NCBI RefSeq assembly: GCF_964340395.1 | Contig: NC_135551.1 | Location: forward strand, 8,146,879-8,210,878 | From: Glandiceps talaboti | Taxonomy: Eukaryota > Hemichordata > Enteropneusta > Spengelidae | DNA: 64,000 nucleotides | Direction of reading: 5' to 3' | Shown: positions 18,780-30,449 of the stretch, piece after piece | Layout: each line of letters opens with the position of its first letter | Position numbering within the stretch: position 1 is the first letter of the stretch | The notes under the pieces: model-generated | What the model was told of the DNA's origin: nothing | What the model saw: only the letters and a program-made list of their open reading frames with translations | The model's database searches: none | Translations under genes and position numbers: made by a program

Positions 18780-19755
18780 AACAATAAAGGATTGGTCGGG
18801 TATGGGGGATCATATCACGATGAAAATGGATATGCACATGTATGTCATAGAACACTGTCCTAATACCAATTTTGAATGTGATCTGTTCAAGTATGTCTGA
18901 GTTATGGCTTTGGACATGGAAAATTCACAAACAAAATGGCTGCCAGGCAGCCATATTGGATCGTATCACGACGAAAATGGATATGCACATGTATGTCATA
19001 GAACACTGTCCTAATAGCAACTTTGAATGAGATCTGTTCAAGCATGTCTGAGTTATGGCTTTGGACATAGAAAAATCGCAAACAAAATGGCTGCCAGGCG
19101 GCCATATTGGATCGTATCACAACAACAATGAATATGCACATGTATGTCATAGAACACTGTCCTAATACCAACTCTGAATGAGATCTGTTCAAGCATGTCT
19201 GAGTTATGGCTTTGGACATGGAAAATTCGCAAACAAAATGGCTGCCAGGCAGCCATATTGGATCGTATCACAATGAAAATGGATATGCACATGTATGTCA
19301 TAGAACACTGTCCTAATAGCAACTTTGAATGAGATCTGTTCAAGCATGTCTGAGTTATGGCTTTGGACATGAAAATTCACAAACAAAATGGCTGCCAGGC
19401 GGCCATATTGGATCGTATCATGACAACAATGAATATGCACATATATGCCATAGAACACTGTCCTAATACCAACTTTGAATGAGATCTGTTCAAGCATGTC
19501 TGAGTTATGGCTTTAGGCAGGGAAAATTTGCAAACAAAATGGCTACTAGGCGGCCATATTGGATCATATCATGAAACAAATTGACGTGCATATGTATGCC
19601 ATTGTATGTTGCCCCTGTACTAAGTTTGAAAAAAATTGGTCCAGGCATCTCCAAGAAACGGCTGCGGACGGACGGACGGACGGACGGACGCACGCACGGA
19701 CAGACGGAACCCAAGCCATAAGTCCCCGTCTCGGACTTCGTCCGGCGGGGACTAA
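18780..19755 (+). mobile_element. Pearl/Helentron-like non-autonomous element A: 151-bp tandem core, (ACGG)n, terminal hairpin
   Basis: About five units of a 151-bp repeat (period set by repeats of GAGTTATGGCTTTGGACATG) run from about 18808 to 19655. (ACGG)n follows at about 19667-19690, then a nested hairpin, AGTCCCCG 19721-19728 with CGGGGACT 19746-19753 and inner CGGAC/GTCCG, ending CTAA at 19752-19755. Tandem core, tetranucleotide microsatellite and 3' hairpin with CTRR are features described for bivalve pearl elements and related Helentron derivatives. No protein is encoded; the repeated 97-105-aa ORFs are by-products of the 151-bp period. Confidence 0.75.
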
Positions 19756-19944
19756 CAAAGGGTCAACATATACATCCATCGTTGGACTCGATTCTGACAT
19801 TGTACGTGTTAGCTCTGGATGTATACACTTATGGGGTTTTCACATGCCTTCTCCCCTGTGTTGAAACAAAAATACCACTGTACAGTTTTTAAAAATGTTT
19901 ATCCATATGCTAGTCCATGCTAACCATAGGTGTTCATTTGCTGA

Positions 19945-20933
19945 ATGACTATCCAGTTGCCTATCCAACCATTTTGCTATCTTTATGATATATGCTATCA
20001 TTTGGCTGTTGCTATGGGCGTGGTCATGTTGTTAGATATATTTGCATACATTTTTGTATGTATTTGTTCACTTGTGTATGAATTCCTGATATTATCTTTG
20101 CAATATACGTGCTCATTTGGCTGTTGCTATGGGCGTGGTCTTGTTGCTAGGCATATTTACATACATTTTTTGAATGTTTATTCAATTGTCTATTAATCCC
20201 TGTTATCTTTGTGAAATACATGACCGTTTGGCTGTTGCTATGGGCGTGGTCATGCTTGCTAGGGTATTTGCATACATTTTTTGAATGTTTACTCACTTGC
20301 CTACCAGATGATGTTGTTATTTGACCAAAATATACTGCCATTTGGTTGTTCCTAAAGGGTGTGGTCATGGTTGCTAGGGCCAATTATGTCAAAATGTTTT
20401 GAAGAAAATATGCAGAATAACACTTTCAGAAACATCTCGCCAAGTTTCAGACTCATTGACGAAGTACTTTTTGAGATATAAGTTTTTGACCAAAAATGAA
20501 CATTCTTACACCTAATTTGCATATCACTCATGGAATCATTGTATGCTTAATATTTCTACCATACATCCCTAGATGCATTCCCATCAAACTTCAGCCTAAT
20601 CTGCTCAGTAGTTTTGGAATTACAGATTTTCAACCAAAAAGACACATTTTTAGCCCTAATTTGCATATTACTGATGGAATCATCATGTCAACAAATCTTA
20701 CTTTACACCCCCTTAAGAATGTTCCCACCAAATTTCGCACCAATCTGCCCAGTAGTTTCTGAGTTTAAGTTTTTTGACCAAAAATCACATTTTTTGACCC
20801 AAATCACACACCTGTGATGCAATCACTTTGATTTGAACAATTTTCCAACTAGACACCCAAGGTAATGGACCCACCAAATATCATGGCAATCGGTTCAGCG
20901 GTTTTTGTCTTTAAGTTGTTTACACACACACAC

Positions 20934-20992
<59 letters not shown>

Positions 20993-21043
20993 CGAGCCGG
21001 GCGATCCCTATAGCACTACTGAACCTCAGTTCAGTTGTGCTAA
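19945..21043 (+). mobile_element. Pearl/Helentron-like non-autonomous element B: two kinds of tandem core repeat, (ACAG)n, terminal hairpin
   Basis: First come about four units of about 119 bp with the core TTTGGCTGTTGCTATGGGCG (20000-20380). Then about three units of about 135 bp with 'taatttgcatat.actgatggaatcat' and 'tctgcccagtagtttc' (20450-20830). Then (ACAC)/(ACAG)n at 20922-20990, 'cctatagcact', hairpin ACTGAAC-CTCA-GTTCAGT (21018-21035) and a CTAA end (21040-21043). The left boundary is uncertain. Confidence 0.72.
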
Positions 21044-21185
21044 AAATGATATGCTATGACCCAGCCCTAGAGAGAAATTGTATGCGCAAAGGCACGTTCT
21101 GCCAAATCTTATCTGTTACTATCTGTAAACATAGGAAGTCGTTCTGATTACAGTATGTCTACAATTTCACTGCCTGAAGTGGCGC

Positions 21186-21249
21186 TGACGTCATTTTCAG
21201 CCGTCATTCCCCCTTGGGTCATCTCCGGTTGTCTCCTCTGCTATATAAG
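21186..21249 (+). promoter_or_regulatory. Promoter-like pair: CRE palindrome and TATA box
   Basis: TGACGTCA at 21186-21193 is a perfect cAMP-response-element palindrome, with TATATAAG at 21242-21249. This is the order of a plus-strand core promoter with a start near 21275. No coding exon is recognisable downstream, so it may drive a non-coding RNA, an unseen exon, or be a remnant of an LTR or transposon promoter. Confidence 0.4.
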
Positions 21250-21862
21250 GGCTTCGATAAACGACATAAATTCTCATCCTTCCACTAAATTGAGGTATCA
21301 TACAATATTGAATGACTAGTTGTAAAATACTATTACATTTGCGATTAGTGGTGGGAGAATGATTTTATATGGTATATTTCCTAAGGTTTGTATCATTTTG
21401 ATCGCAACTGTGTGATATATTGGAAAAGACAATGAAACAGTCATGAAATCAGTAGAGTGTTGCGTTTGAGTAGACGCTATGGCGTTTGTAACATCGCATA
21501 TTCGCTACATGTATTTTGTTTACATGTATTTTACCATGGAAGTATAACCATAGACAATAGAGAGAACCCACATCGATAAGGAAAGTCAGCTTATCAAGCT
21601 TAAAGTAAGCACTTACTGATTGCAGTGCAAACAGCGGCATTCAACATATGTGTTTGATCCCTCCCCAGTTGTTCTTCCTGTGATACTTCCATGATTTTAC
21701 CAAGCCACTGTTATTCACTACAAAGTAAGCAATATCAAACATACCGTGTCTACATGTAAACACATGTAGCTTTAGAGTCTATTGCTCACGCTACATCGCC
21801 AGCTTGTCAGCAGGCCTTCCATGCATACGGTGGGTTGGCGTCCCAGTATTTTCGTGGTAGTC

Positions 21863-21946
21863 TAGCTGCAATAATTGTAGCGTCTTGTTGCGGTTTTGTG
21901 GGTTTTTTCACAAAACCGCAACAAGACGCTACAATTATTGCAGCTA
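21863..21946. mobile_element. 84-bp perfect hairpin MITE with 9-bp TSD (TAGCTGCAATAATTG family, copy 1)
   Basis: Left arm 21863-21900 and right arm 21909-21946 are exact reverse complements (38 bp each) around an 8-nt loop (GGTTTTTT). It is flanked on both sides by GTGGTAGTC (21854-21862 and 21947-21955). The end is TAGCTGCAATAATTGTAGCG. Related longer copies lie at 43374-43589 and 44323-44770. It has no coding capacity. Confidence 0.92.
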
Positions 21947-23292
21947 GTGGTAGTCAAGAGTGACTACCAGTTTTCGAACTTGGTAGTCATTTTGGTAAAA
22001 CTGGTAGTCAATTGACGCGAGACTATCGCTAATTTCGAGCCTTGAGCCTCTTGTTCGAGGTGTTAATCTGGGAACTAACACTAACAGCTCGATCCTTGCC
22101 TCCAATACGCTACAAGGGTTTCTTGCGCTTTCAATGTTACACCGAAAGCTACCGAAGTCCCTCTTCGAGTACGTCATCGGTAAGGGTCAAAGGTCCGATA
22201 GCGTCAATTTCAAACGGAAGCCAACGATTTCTGCGGAAACAGCTTGAAAATCGAGCGCGATTTAGCTGAGTTATTGCCTTGTAAAACTTGCTTGTTTTGG
22301 ATGGTCAAAATTATGAATATATAATGAACATATTTGATTTAAAAATGCAGATATATGGAATTTGATACACACTGTACGACAAATTCTGACGATAGGGTAA
22401 GTTGTGTTCTATGGCTCTATAGTTTCGTCCTACCCACTGTGATTTTGTTTGAAAAGTACATACTTTATTCAATAGTGGCAACATTTCCGAAATTTACATG
22501 AGGGTCTATACATCCATCACCCATGTCAAAGTTGAATACACAAGCTGTTAACGGGTTCCCCGATCAATTTATCGGAGCGGAAAACGGGCGGAAAACATAC
22601 CAAATGCTTTGAAAAATGATGTTTTAACTAATAAAGAAGGCAAGCTAGCTTCACATCATAAAATATCTTCAGTATGATTGTAAATTTTTCTTGGAAAACA
22701 ATGTGTCGTCTTTTTGTATGTAAAATGCTTTCCAGCATGGTACTAAGAGTCGATTGTTTTTATTTTGATTCATAACATGCATGTACCCCTGTCGCAATCA
22801 ATGTAAAAAGACACAACACTACATTCTGTTGCAATAGTGTTGTGTCTACCTGGAAAATTACCTGCATCATGCCAAACACATGTTTAAATGTATATAGTGT
22901 CGGTCGACAACACAAGACGGCATGTGTTTACATGTCAACGATATTTGATCTGAGTCGGCTTCAAGTTCGCATGAGAGTTCATGTGCCGATATTGCAAGTC
23001 ATCTATTACATTTGATGATTCTGTCAGTAGGATAGCAAACTTTCCCATCGAAATATCGCGTAGTATTGTGTGGTTTGTTGATTTATGCGAGACTATATTG
23101 AATTCGGGCAGATTCACACATTTGAAAGTTATTTCCATGACAATAGAGTAATGCTTACCCGAGGCTACAAAGTACGATCGAACAATGGGAGAAGGCTTGT
23201 TGCCAATCTGTCCTGTTACTTGTCTGTGATGTGACTGAATGGTCGAGCGTGTGACACACATGACACAGACTAGACATGAGGCAGACTGTTGA

Positions 23293-23548
23293 CTACACTG
23301 TATATATAGACTGTCGACAGTTGTTTGTGCCCTTTTTGGTACGTTTAAAACTAAAGTCGTCACCTCGCTCCGATCTGGAGCAATACTATAACCATGTACT
23401 GATCAGTGAGTGAGTGCCAGAGGCACTCACAGTTCGTCTCAGTACGCATTAGTATTCAGTGCTACGGAGCGAGGCGACGACTTTGTTTTAAATAAAACAT
23501 AGCAAAAAAGGCACAAACGACTGTCGACAGTCTATGTACATATAACGT
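23293..23548. mobile_element. Fold-back element with arms of about 80-90 bp
   Basis: AGACTGTCGACAG…TTTGTGCC (from about 23308) is mirrored by GGCACAAAC…CTGTCGACAGTCT (to about 23533). Inner arms are AAAGTCGTC-CCTCGCTCCG and CGGAGCGAGGCGACGACTTT. The loop is around 23420. Target duplication was not identified. Non-coding. Confidence 0.7.
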
Positions 23549-23982
23549 GTAGTCCAGACGTACTTGTTGTGAACTGTGAACTGTATATGTGATACTCATC
23601 ACTAGTTGGAAATCTATTGCAAAACAATGCAATTGCTCCGTATACGTTTCATACTTTCATTACAAAACTTCATTTCATTGGAAATGCCATGTAATTTTAT
23701 GCATTTATTTCTCCTGAACTTAAAAGCTACTTTGCATTGAATGAAACGGCAATCACAATTTATGTTTGAATGAAAAATGCTAGGTATCAAACCACTACAT
23801 AGTGACACGAAAAAGTTTTCCCCATTGTCCAATCCCCATGTATTATACATCAATGGAAAGCTTACTTTCCGTACTAAAACCTTACAAAAAACATCTTTTT
23901 GAAGACAAAAATACATCGAGAAAAGCACTGGCAAATGAGACAATGAGTGCTGGATGATCAGCGACAAAAACAGATGAATTTC

Positions 23983-24589
23983 TAGTCCTGCTTGCATACG
24001 GAGTAATCCGGAACTCGATTCTGACAATTGTCTCTCCATTCTCCGTCATGCAAAGAGCCAGCCAACAAACACGGGCTTACCAAAAATACCGGTAACTAAG
24101 GAATAAAATCACCGAGTGGTCAAATATCAGCAATAAATCCATTATTTAGTCGTCCTGACTGCAAAAGTCCCATTGCGGGTTACCAAATCTCTTGAAATCG
24201 AAACTTTTCAAGTTCTACCGTAAATTGAATCACAGCTCCTTACGTATGTCAGCGCAAGTGTCTCTGGGTAATTACTCATCTCACTCACGATATCAAATAT
24301 GGCAGTGTTAACGAGGGTTATTTGAATGTTATTTGAAATTTGCAGTTCGAACTTGAAAAAGACGCTTTTTGTGATCTGAGCAGGGAATACTACCGTCAGA
24401 GGAATGGAAAAGGCATAGATATTCGATCGATTGCTAATATTTGATCATTGGATAGGCAATACTTTTGCAATTGGTGCACATACATTTTGCTTGTGGACTT
24501 GTAATAGGCCGCGTATACTGCTCTTTGCAGGATGGTGTTTAGGATTGTGTCAGTAATATAGACCTGTGCACGATCTGCAAGCAGGACTA
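23983..24589. mobile_element. MITE with TAGTCCTGCTTGCA ends and 9-bp TSD
   Basis: Left end TAGTCCTGCTTGCATACGG and right end …TCTGCAAGCAGGACTA are inverted. The flanks are ATGAATTTC (23974-23982) and ACGAATTTC (24590-24598), a 9-bp duplication with one mismatch. It is 607 bp, with no coding capacity recognised. Fragments with the same ends occur at 44208-44303. Confidence 0.75.
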
Positions 24590-25017
24590 ACGAATTTCCA
24601 GCATACAGCAAGTGATACTTCGATTGCTCATATCTGATGAATGCTTGTCAAATCTAACAAGCTGGAAATCAACAGATTTATAGAGCTGTCCATCAAGTAG
24701 ATGTTTACGCTCTAAAAAAGTCAAATACATGTCTCTAGAGCGATGAACATTTGCAGAAAGTACGCATAATTGAACCTTAATTTCTCGAACCAAGTTTGTG
24801 ACTCCCGTATTATCTTCCGTATTAATGAGTATTAAATTTAATGAAAACCTCCAAAAGCAAAGTGAACTGTGGAGAGTTTGTAACTTCCCGTTTTGGAGTG
24901 ATGTCGGACTGGTTTAGTAATCTAGTACGTTATTACAAATTTAATACTATCTTCATTTCCACGATGGCTAAGATTCCATTCGAGGATGGTCTGGGTAAAA
25001 AAATCGCGTTATTGCAG

Positions 25018-25165
25018 TCACTTCATAGGGAGCTCGTCTTCCAACAGTGAATAAGTTGCAATAATAAACAAATGATGTAGAATATACAATAAAATGAATT
25101 AATACTTAGTCTGGGTTCTTTTTTGATAGAACGTACGACTTGATGAGTAATAGATGGCATGATAG
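25018..25165 (+). repeat. Left arm of long inverted repeat pair
   Basis: This arm aligns in reverse complement with 27095-27258. Shared blocks include AGGGAGCTCGTCTTCCAACA/…, ATGATGTAGAATATACAATA, AATTAATACTTAGTCTGGGT and CGACTTGATGAGT. The pair encloses about 1.9 kb that includes transposon copy 25644-26938. Confidence 0.8.
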
Positions 25166-25643
25166 TAGTTGGGTAAAATTGAGTTGTGATGTACTGTTTA
25201 CTCTGTTGAACAGTTACCATGGCGAATGTTCTATCAAATCACTATGGACACTAGCAAGGTTGCACATTTGCACTGTTGTTCAATTTAGTTGATTTGTCCA
25301 CAACTTATAGGGAATTATAACTTCCTACGACTTTATGTTCATGTGTTCAGTAATAAAGAACATCTCTTGGCCCTTGGGTATCGCAAATACACCTGCAGTC
25401 GTGCGCGTCTTTAAGCGCTGAACACTGTATAAGACCCGGATGTTGTAAAGAGCTGGACCTCTGCCTGAACGTTCCTAAAATCGGCAAAAATTGTATACTT
25501 TTGAGCATATCTTTTTAAGTTGCGTCTTTGGTGTTCTCTATTTTAATTGTGAGGTTAGTCAATTATGTTGTCTATCGTAAGGCCTTTAACGTGTTGTGTA
25601 TTTGGGGTTTGATTTTGTGGTTTTTGATTTGTTGTGGTTTGAG

Positions 25644-25820
25644 CAGGGGCATGAGGCAACAATTCTGGTGAAACCCGGTAATAAAAGCCCAAGGTAGCTA
25701 TGAGTCACATTTACATACTTACTTCATTATTTATAGTATATTTTAATAAACTCATTATATACGTCTACACATATTTGTTATTTTGGGTATAAGGCCAGAA
25801 ATGGAATGATTAAAAATATT

Positions 25821-25852
<32 letters not shown>

Positions 25853-26938
25853 TGTATGTATGTATGTATGTATGTATGTATGTATGTATGTACTTGTACA
25901 CTTTCTGGTCTTTTAAAAAAATGAAACATTTTTAATATCGCAGAAAAAGTTTATATAAATATGGGAGACTCCAAAAAAGAATAACGAAAAAGAAATATAA
26001 GGTAAGACATGGTGCAAAATCGACGCTTAGTGCGGTCGCAAAAGCTGACGCGCTGTGCTGCTTGGCGTGCTCGAGCTCAAACGCATTCCTTCCTTAAACT
26101 TGTAATACAGAGGGGTAGGACACGGCATCGAATAAACCAATCAGGACACTTCAAACCGAACATGTGACCCATGAATTTTCTCTCAAAGCTTGATACCACC
26201 TGCTGCCCTCTTGTGGTGAGATATATATTTCGCATGCTACAATACATTGTGGAGTTTGTGGGACATTAAAACAGATTGCCGCAACGGCTTATTGTATGAA
26301 CTGAAGCTCCGAAACGGTGCGTCTTTTGCGAGGGAAATAAACAAAAACGCTATTGATAATATCTTGGTTTAATCAATATTTGGTGCGAAGAGTTGCGGTA
26401 GGCTCAAACACACAGTCGATTCTGGTCTATATTATTTTCATAAAATTACGTAAAAATAATCATTAAACATTAGTCGTCATATCTGTGTCTCTTCAAAATA
26501 TACCTTTGAATGAGAGAGAAAACGTAACAACATCATTTGACTGAGTAAACAAATACTCGTAAGTTTGCCCGAAACAGAAAGCGTCCGTGAACGAGGGCGA
26601 TGTGGTTTCAAGCTTACGACGAAAAAGAACACCAAAGTGTCCTACCCTTTCTTTTTTAGCAAATGAGCAAATTGAGCAAATGCTGAGCTCGTGGAGGTTG
26701 AATTTTCAATTTCCAAGATTCGAATCATTCGATCTCGCGGTATATTCTATTTGTATTCCAGCGCGATTCGATCGAGTTAAATATATGTGTTTCTCTGTGT
26801 ATTATAATTAGATATTAATTAGCGATTCAAGATACTGAAATAATGATAAACAAGTACTTGACGGAACTTGTTGATGTTGTCTATATTCACGTTATTCAAT
26901 ATTGTTATAGACACCAGAATTGTTGCCTTGTGCCCTTG
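25644..26938 (+). mobile_element. 7-bp-TSD inverted-repeat transposon (copy 3, complete, with extra internal segment)
   Basis: Same ends as 1508-2419, flanked by GTTTGAG on both sides (25637-25643 and 26939-26945). It differs by a (TATG)n expansion at 25826-25890 and by about 500 bp (about 26140-26635) between 'cgaataa' and 'gtgtcctaccc', which are adjacent in copy 2. So copy 2 is a deletion form or copy 3 carries an insertion. No transposase was recognised. Confidence 0.8.
25826..25890 (+). repeat. (TATG)n microsatellite
   Basis: About 16 TATG units lie inside transposon copy 3, at a site where copies 1 and 2 have one or two units. Confidence 0.97.
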
Positions 26939-27094
26939 GTTTGAGTAGAATCGTTTGGCTTGGAAAGCTTCTACCCTAACAGGTGACAGTGTTGTTGAAG
27001 CGCGTGCCATGAATGATGTCGGCGTTCTATAAATAGCTTACTTATTGTAATTGTGCACATGCGCACATGCGTCATTATTTGTACACACGTTTAA

Positions 27095-27258
27095 TCCATC
27101 TAACTCATCAAGTCGCACATTCTCGATCTATCAAAAAAGAACCCAGACTAAGTATTAATTCATTTTATCTCATTTTATTGTATATTCTACATCATTTGTT
27201 TATTATTGCAACTTATTCACTGTTGGAATATTGGAAGACGAGCTCCCTATGGTCACTT
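27095..27258 (-). repeat. Right arm of long inverted repeat pair
   Basis: Reverse complement of 25018-25165 with scattered mismatches and a short insertion (see that entry). Together they could be the ends of a composite element or a decayed inverted duplication. Confidence 0.8.
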
Positions 27259-27259
27259 G

Positions 27260-29035
27260 TGAGTAGCGAAGCGACAATCCCGAGTACCCGGATGCACGGG
27301 GGACTAACCCGGAAGCCATACGTTACAGTCAACGAGTTCGGGAGGCTTATGTGCCAATAAACGCGTTGGGCGTAGTCCCCGAGTTTTTGGCACATAACCC
27401 TACCGAACGAGTTGTCTATCTTACTTAATTAAACTAGGGCGTGATTGGCTCAAACGGATCTTTTTCAAAATTTTGTGGAATTTGTTGCATGCAAATTGAG
27501 TGCTGAGCGTAATTTTGGTCACACCCCTAAGAAAGAGTGGGTTATGGCTCCATATAACCATCTCACTAATACATCCATGATATAACCAACAGAAATCAAG
27601 GCCTTTGATTGGCCAAGTCGGTTTAGCCGTAGTTATTGGTGGCCTGTTGTGGCAGCTGCAGGTAAATTGTAACGTTAAAGTTAACGGTTATTTCGAGAAC
27701 GTATCGAACAGCTTTACCATGAAATCTTACGCTGTACAACTACCATAAGAACGATTTCGTAAATTGGACTTAGATTATTATGACAATTTCACATGAAAAT
27801 TCAAGACAATGCACTTACCCTCAGACTTCATGAACGATTTCGTAAATTGGACTTTGTTTTTCTTGATGCGTGACTATCGCAAATTAAGACTCTCTAGGTT
27901 AGTTAGAGAATCGTTGCGCGACCTCCAAATGTAGGTTATGTAAGTAAAGTAGCCTGAGGGGGAAACAAATTGCCCACATGCACTTCCTGATTGTTTAATT
28001 TGTTGATAAACGTTTTCACTGAACACTCGGTGTCCGATAATCTGTTACTACCTCTAATTTCGTTAGCGAAGATACGCCGTTACGGTCACTATTATGGAAG
28101 ACCTAAAGGGTCGCACGTTCGTCAGACCATATTTGGAAGTGTCATTTGCATTTTATTCACATATTTTATCATACGCCTAGCCTACGACTACGTACGTGGA
28201 CGCGGAGGGTACCGAATTAGCATATTTTACATTGTCTAAGCGCCTCGTTTTCGCTACCTCGCTGAATGCGAAAGTGTGTCAGTTACGGGAACGGGAACTG
28301 GCGTACGGTCTCAGAAACTACGCCGTGGACATAAACAGAATGAAAATTTTCTTTGAAATATAGCCATTTCGATTGACAATAAACCATTTACTACGATTCT
28401 TTAAAGTATTTGACTAGAGAGCAAGCAATTCATTTACGATGGCAGAATTTCCGTGCCGAAGCGGATGCAATGAACCACGCATGCAAACCTAGCTCTAGCC
28501 GAAAACACTTACTTAAAGGGCCTTATAGGGCTTGAGCCAAGGGGAAACTTTCACAAACTGTTGTCTATACCATCGATAGTAGCTGGTCCAAATTTCAATG
28601 CCGTACGGTACATTGCATGTATTTGCGGCATGATTAAGTGACGCCGTGCAGAGACCAATATGTTTATTGAATTCTGCGCTATACAGGGAATGGATAACGC
28701 AAGTGTATATGGAACAAATGACTGTTTTACGCTGGTTGTTTACGAGTTTTTCCATGACCACAGAAATAAAAACACCCTAACAGGTTTTTTCCCCCAAAAA
28801 TATACTGCCATCATAATCCAGGGCTGTTGTGCCAGACTGTCTCGCTTTCATACATAGCGAGAACATTGAATTATAAGCTTATTACATCGTTTCTTAGTTT
28901 TTGTAAATCCAATTCGAAGTCTTTTAGGTTATTATTCTTTTCTTTTTTTTAAAAAAGTTTTTTACATTTATATTTCTTTTACTATTATGTTTAGTGTTTT
29001 TGAAGTATTATTATTATTATTACTATTATTTTTAT
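27260..29035. other. Stretch without recognisable gene
   Basis: Short ORFs (for example 27991-28239, with a hydrophobic stretch) match nothing I recognise and lack convincing splice context. The sequence near 27565 (CACTAATACATCCATG) recurs as one arm of a hairpin at about 38440. Nothing else stands out. Confidence 0.5.
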
Positions 29036-29084
29036 TTTTAAGGTGATATTGATGTGTACTTTCATGTACAGGTAACACCGTAAC

Positions 29085-29318
29085 TTACACACGCAAATTC
29101 CCCCATCGACGTACTGCTGGACGTGAGTTACACTAGTGTAACAACGGCTTCTCTGCTGTTGGTACAACGGTGAAGAAATACACTGATGGTCTGCTGCATG
29201 CCTCTTCTGCAGGTACATCGCTTGACCTCGATGATGTAACGCTAGTGTACATACTCCGATGTAACACTAAGGGAGAGTTACACTAACGTAACACTGATTT
29301 CTCATCTAGCACTGCGGT
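29085..29318 (+). repeat. Subterminal GTAC/GTAAC motif array with TTACACACGCAAATTCCCC end (left)
   Basis: TTACACACGCAAATTCCCC is followed by many GTAC, GTAAC and GTTAC motifs (for example GTGTACATACTCCGATGTAA). The array continues after the inserted element at about 30450-30680. An inverted counterpart with the same end motif lies at 38640-38932. The two may be ends of one large element or of two relatives. Confidence 0.6.
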
Positions 29319-29327
29319 GTAGATCTC

Positions 29328-30440
29328 GATTGCGATTCACTTCGTCCCATTTTCAACTCGCCCCAACAACACTAGTAAACGTTTATAAATCTAAACGATA
29401 CATGGACTCGAAGTACGGGGACCGAAAAATTTACATGATTTTACCTACGGTGACCAGTTGAAGCGTAGCAAATGCAACATTTCGTAGCAGAAAGTGGTGT
29501 GGGTTTTGGCTAAGTGTTTGCTAGATCTAGAACTTATATACTAGCACAACAACTTTCCTCAGTCATGGAATATCACTTTTCACATTAGGACTTAATGTTT
29601 ACAACCCACCACCAACAACAAACAAAAACAAACAAACAAAACAAACAAACAAGTAAACAAACAAACAAACAAAATAAACTGACAAATGAGTAGATACATA
29701 CATGAGTAAACGACAACAAACCAACGAACAACCAAACACTGCCCCCCCCCCCAAATGGTCGCATATGGAAATAACCGAAATATGGGTTATTTCCATATAT
29801 GACCATTTCGGGGGGGGGGGGGCAGTGTTTGGGTGTTCGTTGGTTTGTTGTCGTTTACTCATGTATGTATCTACTCATTTGTCAGTTTATTTTGTTTGTT
29901 TACTTGTTTGTTTTTGTTTGTTTGTTTGTTTGTTTGTTTGTTTGTTTACATGTATGTTTAAATGTTTTGTTTATATTTGTAAACAGAACTAAATGAGCCT
30001 GAGCACCCTGTGCTAGTAGTACTCGGTTTGGAGGGTCTGTGGTATCTCGTATTCCACTAATGAAGTACCACTTGCGCTGTAAACACATAAGCTTACTACA
30101 ATACTTAGTTGCGTTAACTAGGGAGAGGAGACACGTCACGTCTCCAAAACCAGTACGCGCGGAAGTCGTAAGCGTGTCAGTCACTAATATTCTCCCTGGT
30201 TATTATCATTATTATTTCTTATTTGGGTTGTAAACATTAAGTCCTAATGTGAAAAGTGATATTCCATGACTGAGGAAAGTTGCTGTGCTAGTATGAGTTC
30301 GAGATCTACCAAACACTTAGCCAAAACCCAACCACACCAATTATATTGTAAAGAGTTGGGGCGAGTTGAAAATAGGGCGAGTTGAAAATTGGACGAGTTG
30401 AGTGGGACGAGTTGGAATTGGGACGAGATGATCCGTCACC
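29328..30440. mobile_element. Inverted-repeat element with CAACTCG subterminal motifs, 9-bp TSD, and nested palindrome
   Basis: The left end GATTGCGATTCACTTCGTCC… carries CAACTCGCCCC. The right end carries GGGGCGAGTTG, GGACGAGTTG and GGGACGAGTTG. It is flanked by GTAGATCTC at 29319-29327 and 30441-30449. Arms 29500-29608 and 30224-30330 are nearly perfect inverted repeats. The middle holds a second fold-back (29612-29950). A compact relative is at 40238-40899. Non-coding. Confidence 0.78.
29612..30000. mobile_element. Nested fold-back element (AAAC-rich arms, poly-C/G)
   Basis: Arms of about 160 bp are inverted around a centre near 29779. They hold (AAAC)n, GTAGATACAT, AACGACAACAAACCAACGAA, AACACTGCCCC…, and CATATGGAAATA at the centre. 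The right side extends to TTCTGTTTAC…/GAACTAAATGAGCCTGAGCAC. A single arm of the same element lies at 42728-42936. The mirrored ORFs here are artefacts of the palindrome. Confidence 0.78.
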
Positions 30441-30449
30441 GTAGATCTC

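Noticed and set aside
18902-19497. Three overlapping similar ORFs of 97-105 aa, suggestive of a gene family
   Set aside because: They repeat exactly with the 151-bp tandem core of the pearl-like element; no start context, domains or codon bias.
18808-20830. Regularly spaced repeats considered as a CRISPR-like array
   Set aside because: Units are contiguous tandem repeats with no unique spacers, in an animal genome.
27991-28239. 82-aa ORF with hydrophobic stretch
   Set aside because: No recognisable motif, no splice partners, and similar length expected by chance.
29585-30184. Mirrored ORFs with similar sequence on both strands
   Set aside because: Explained by the nested fold-back palindrome.
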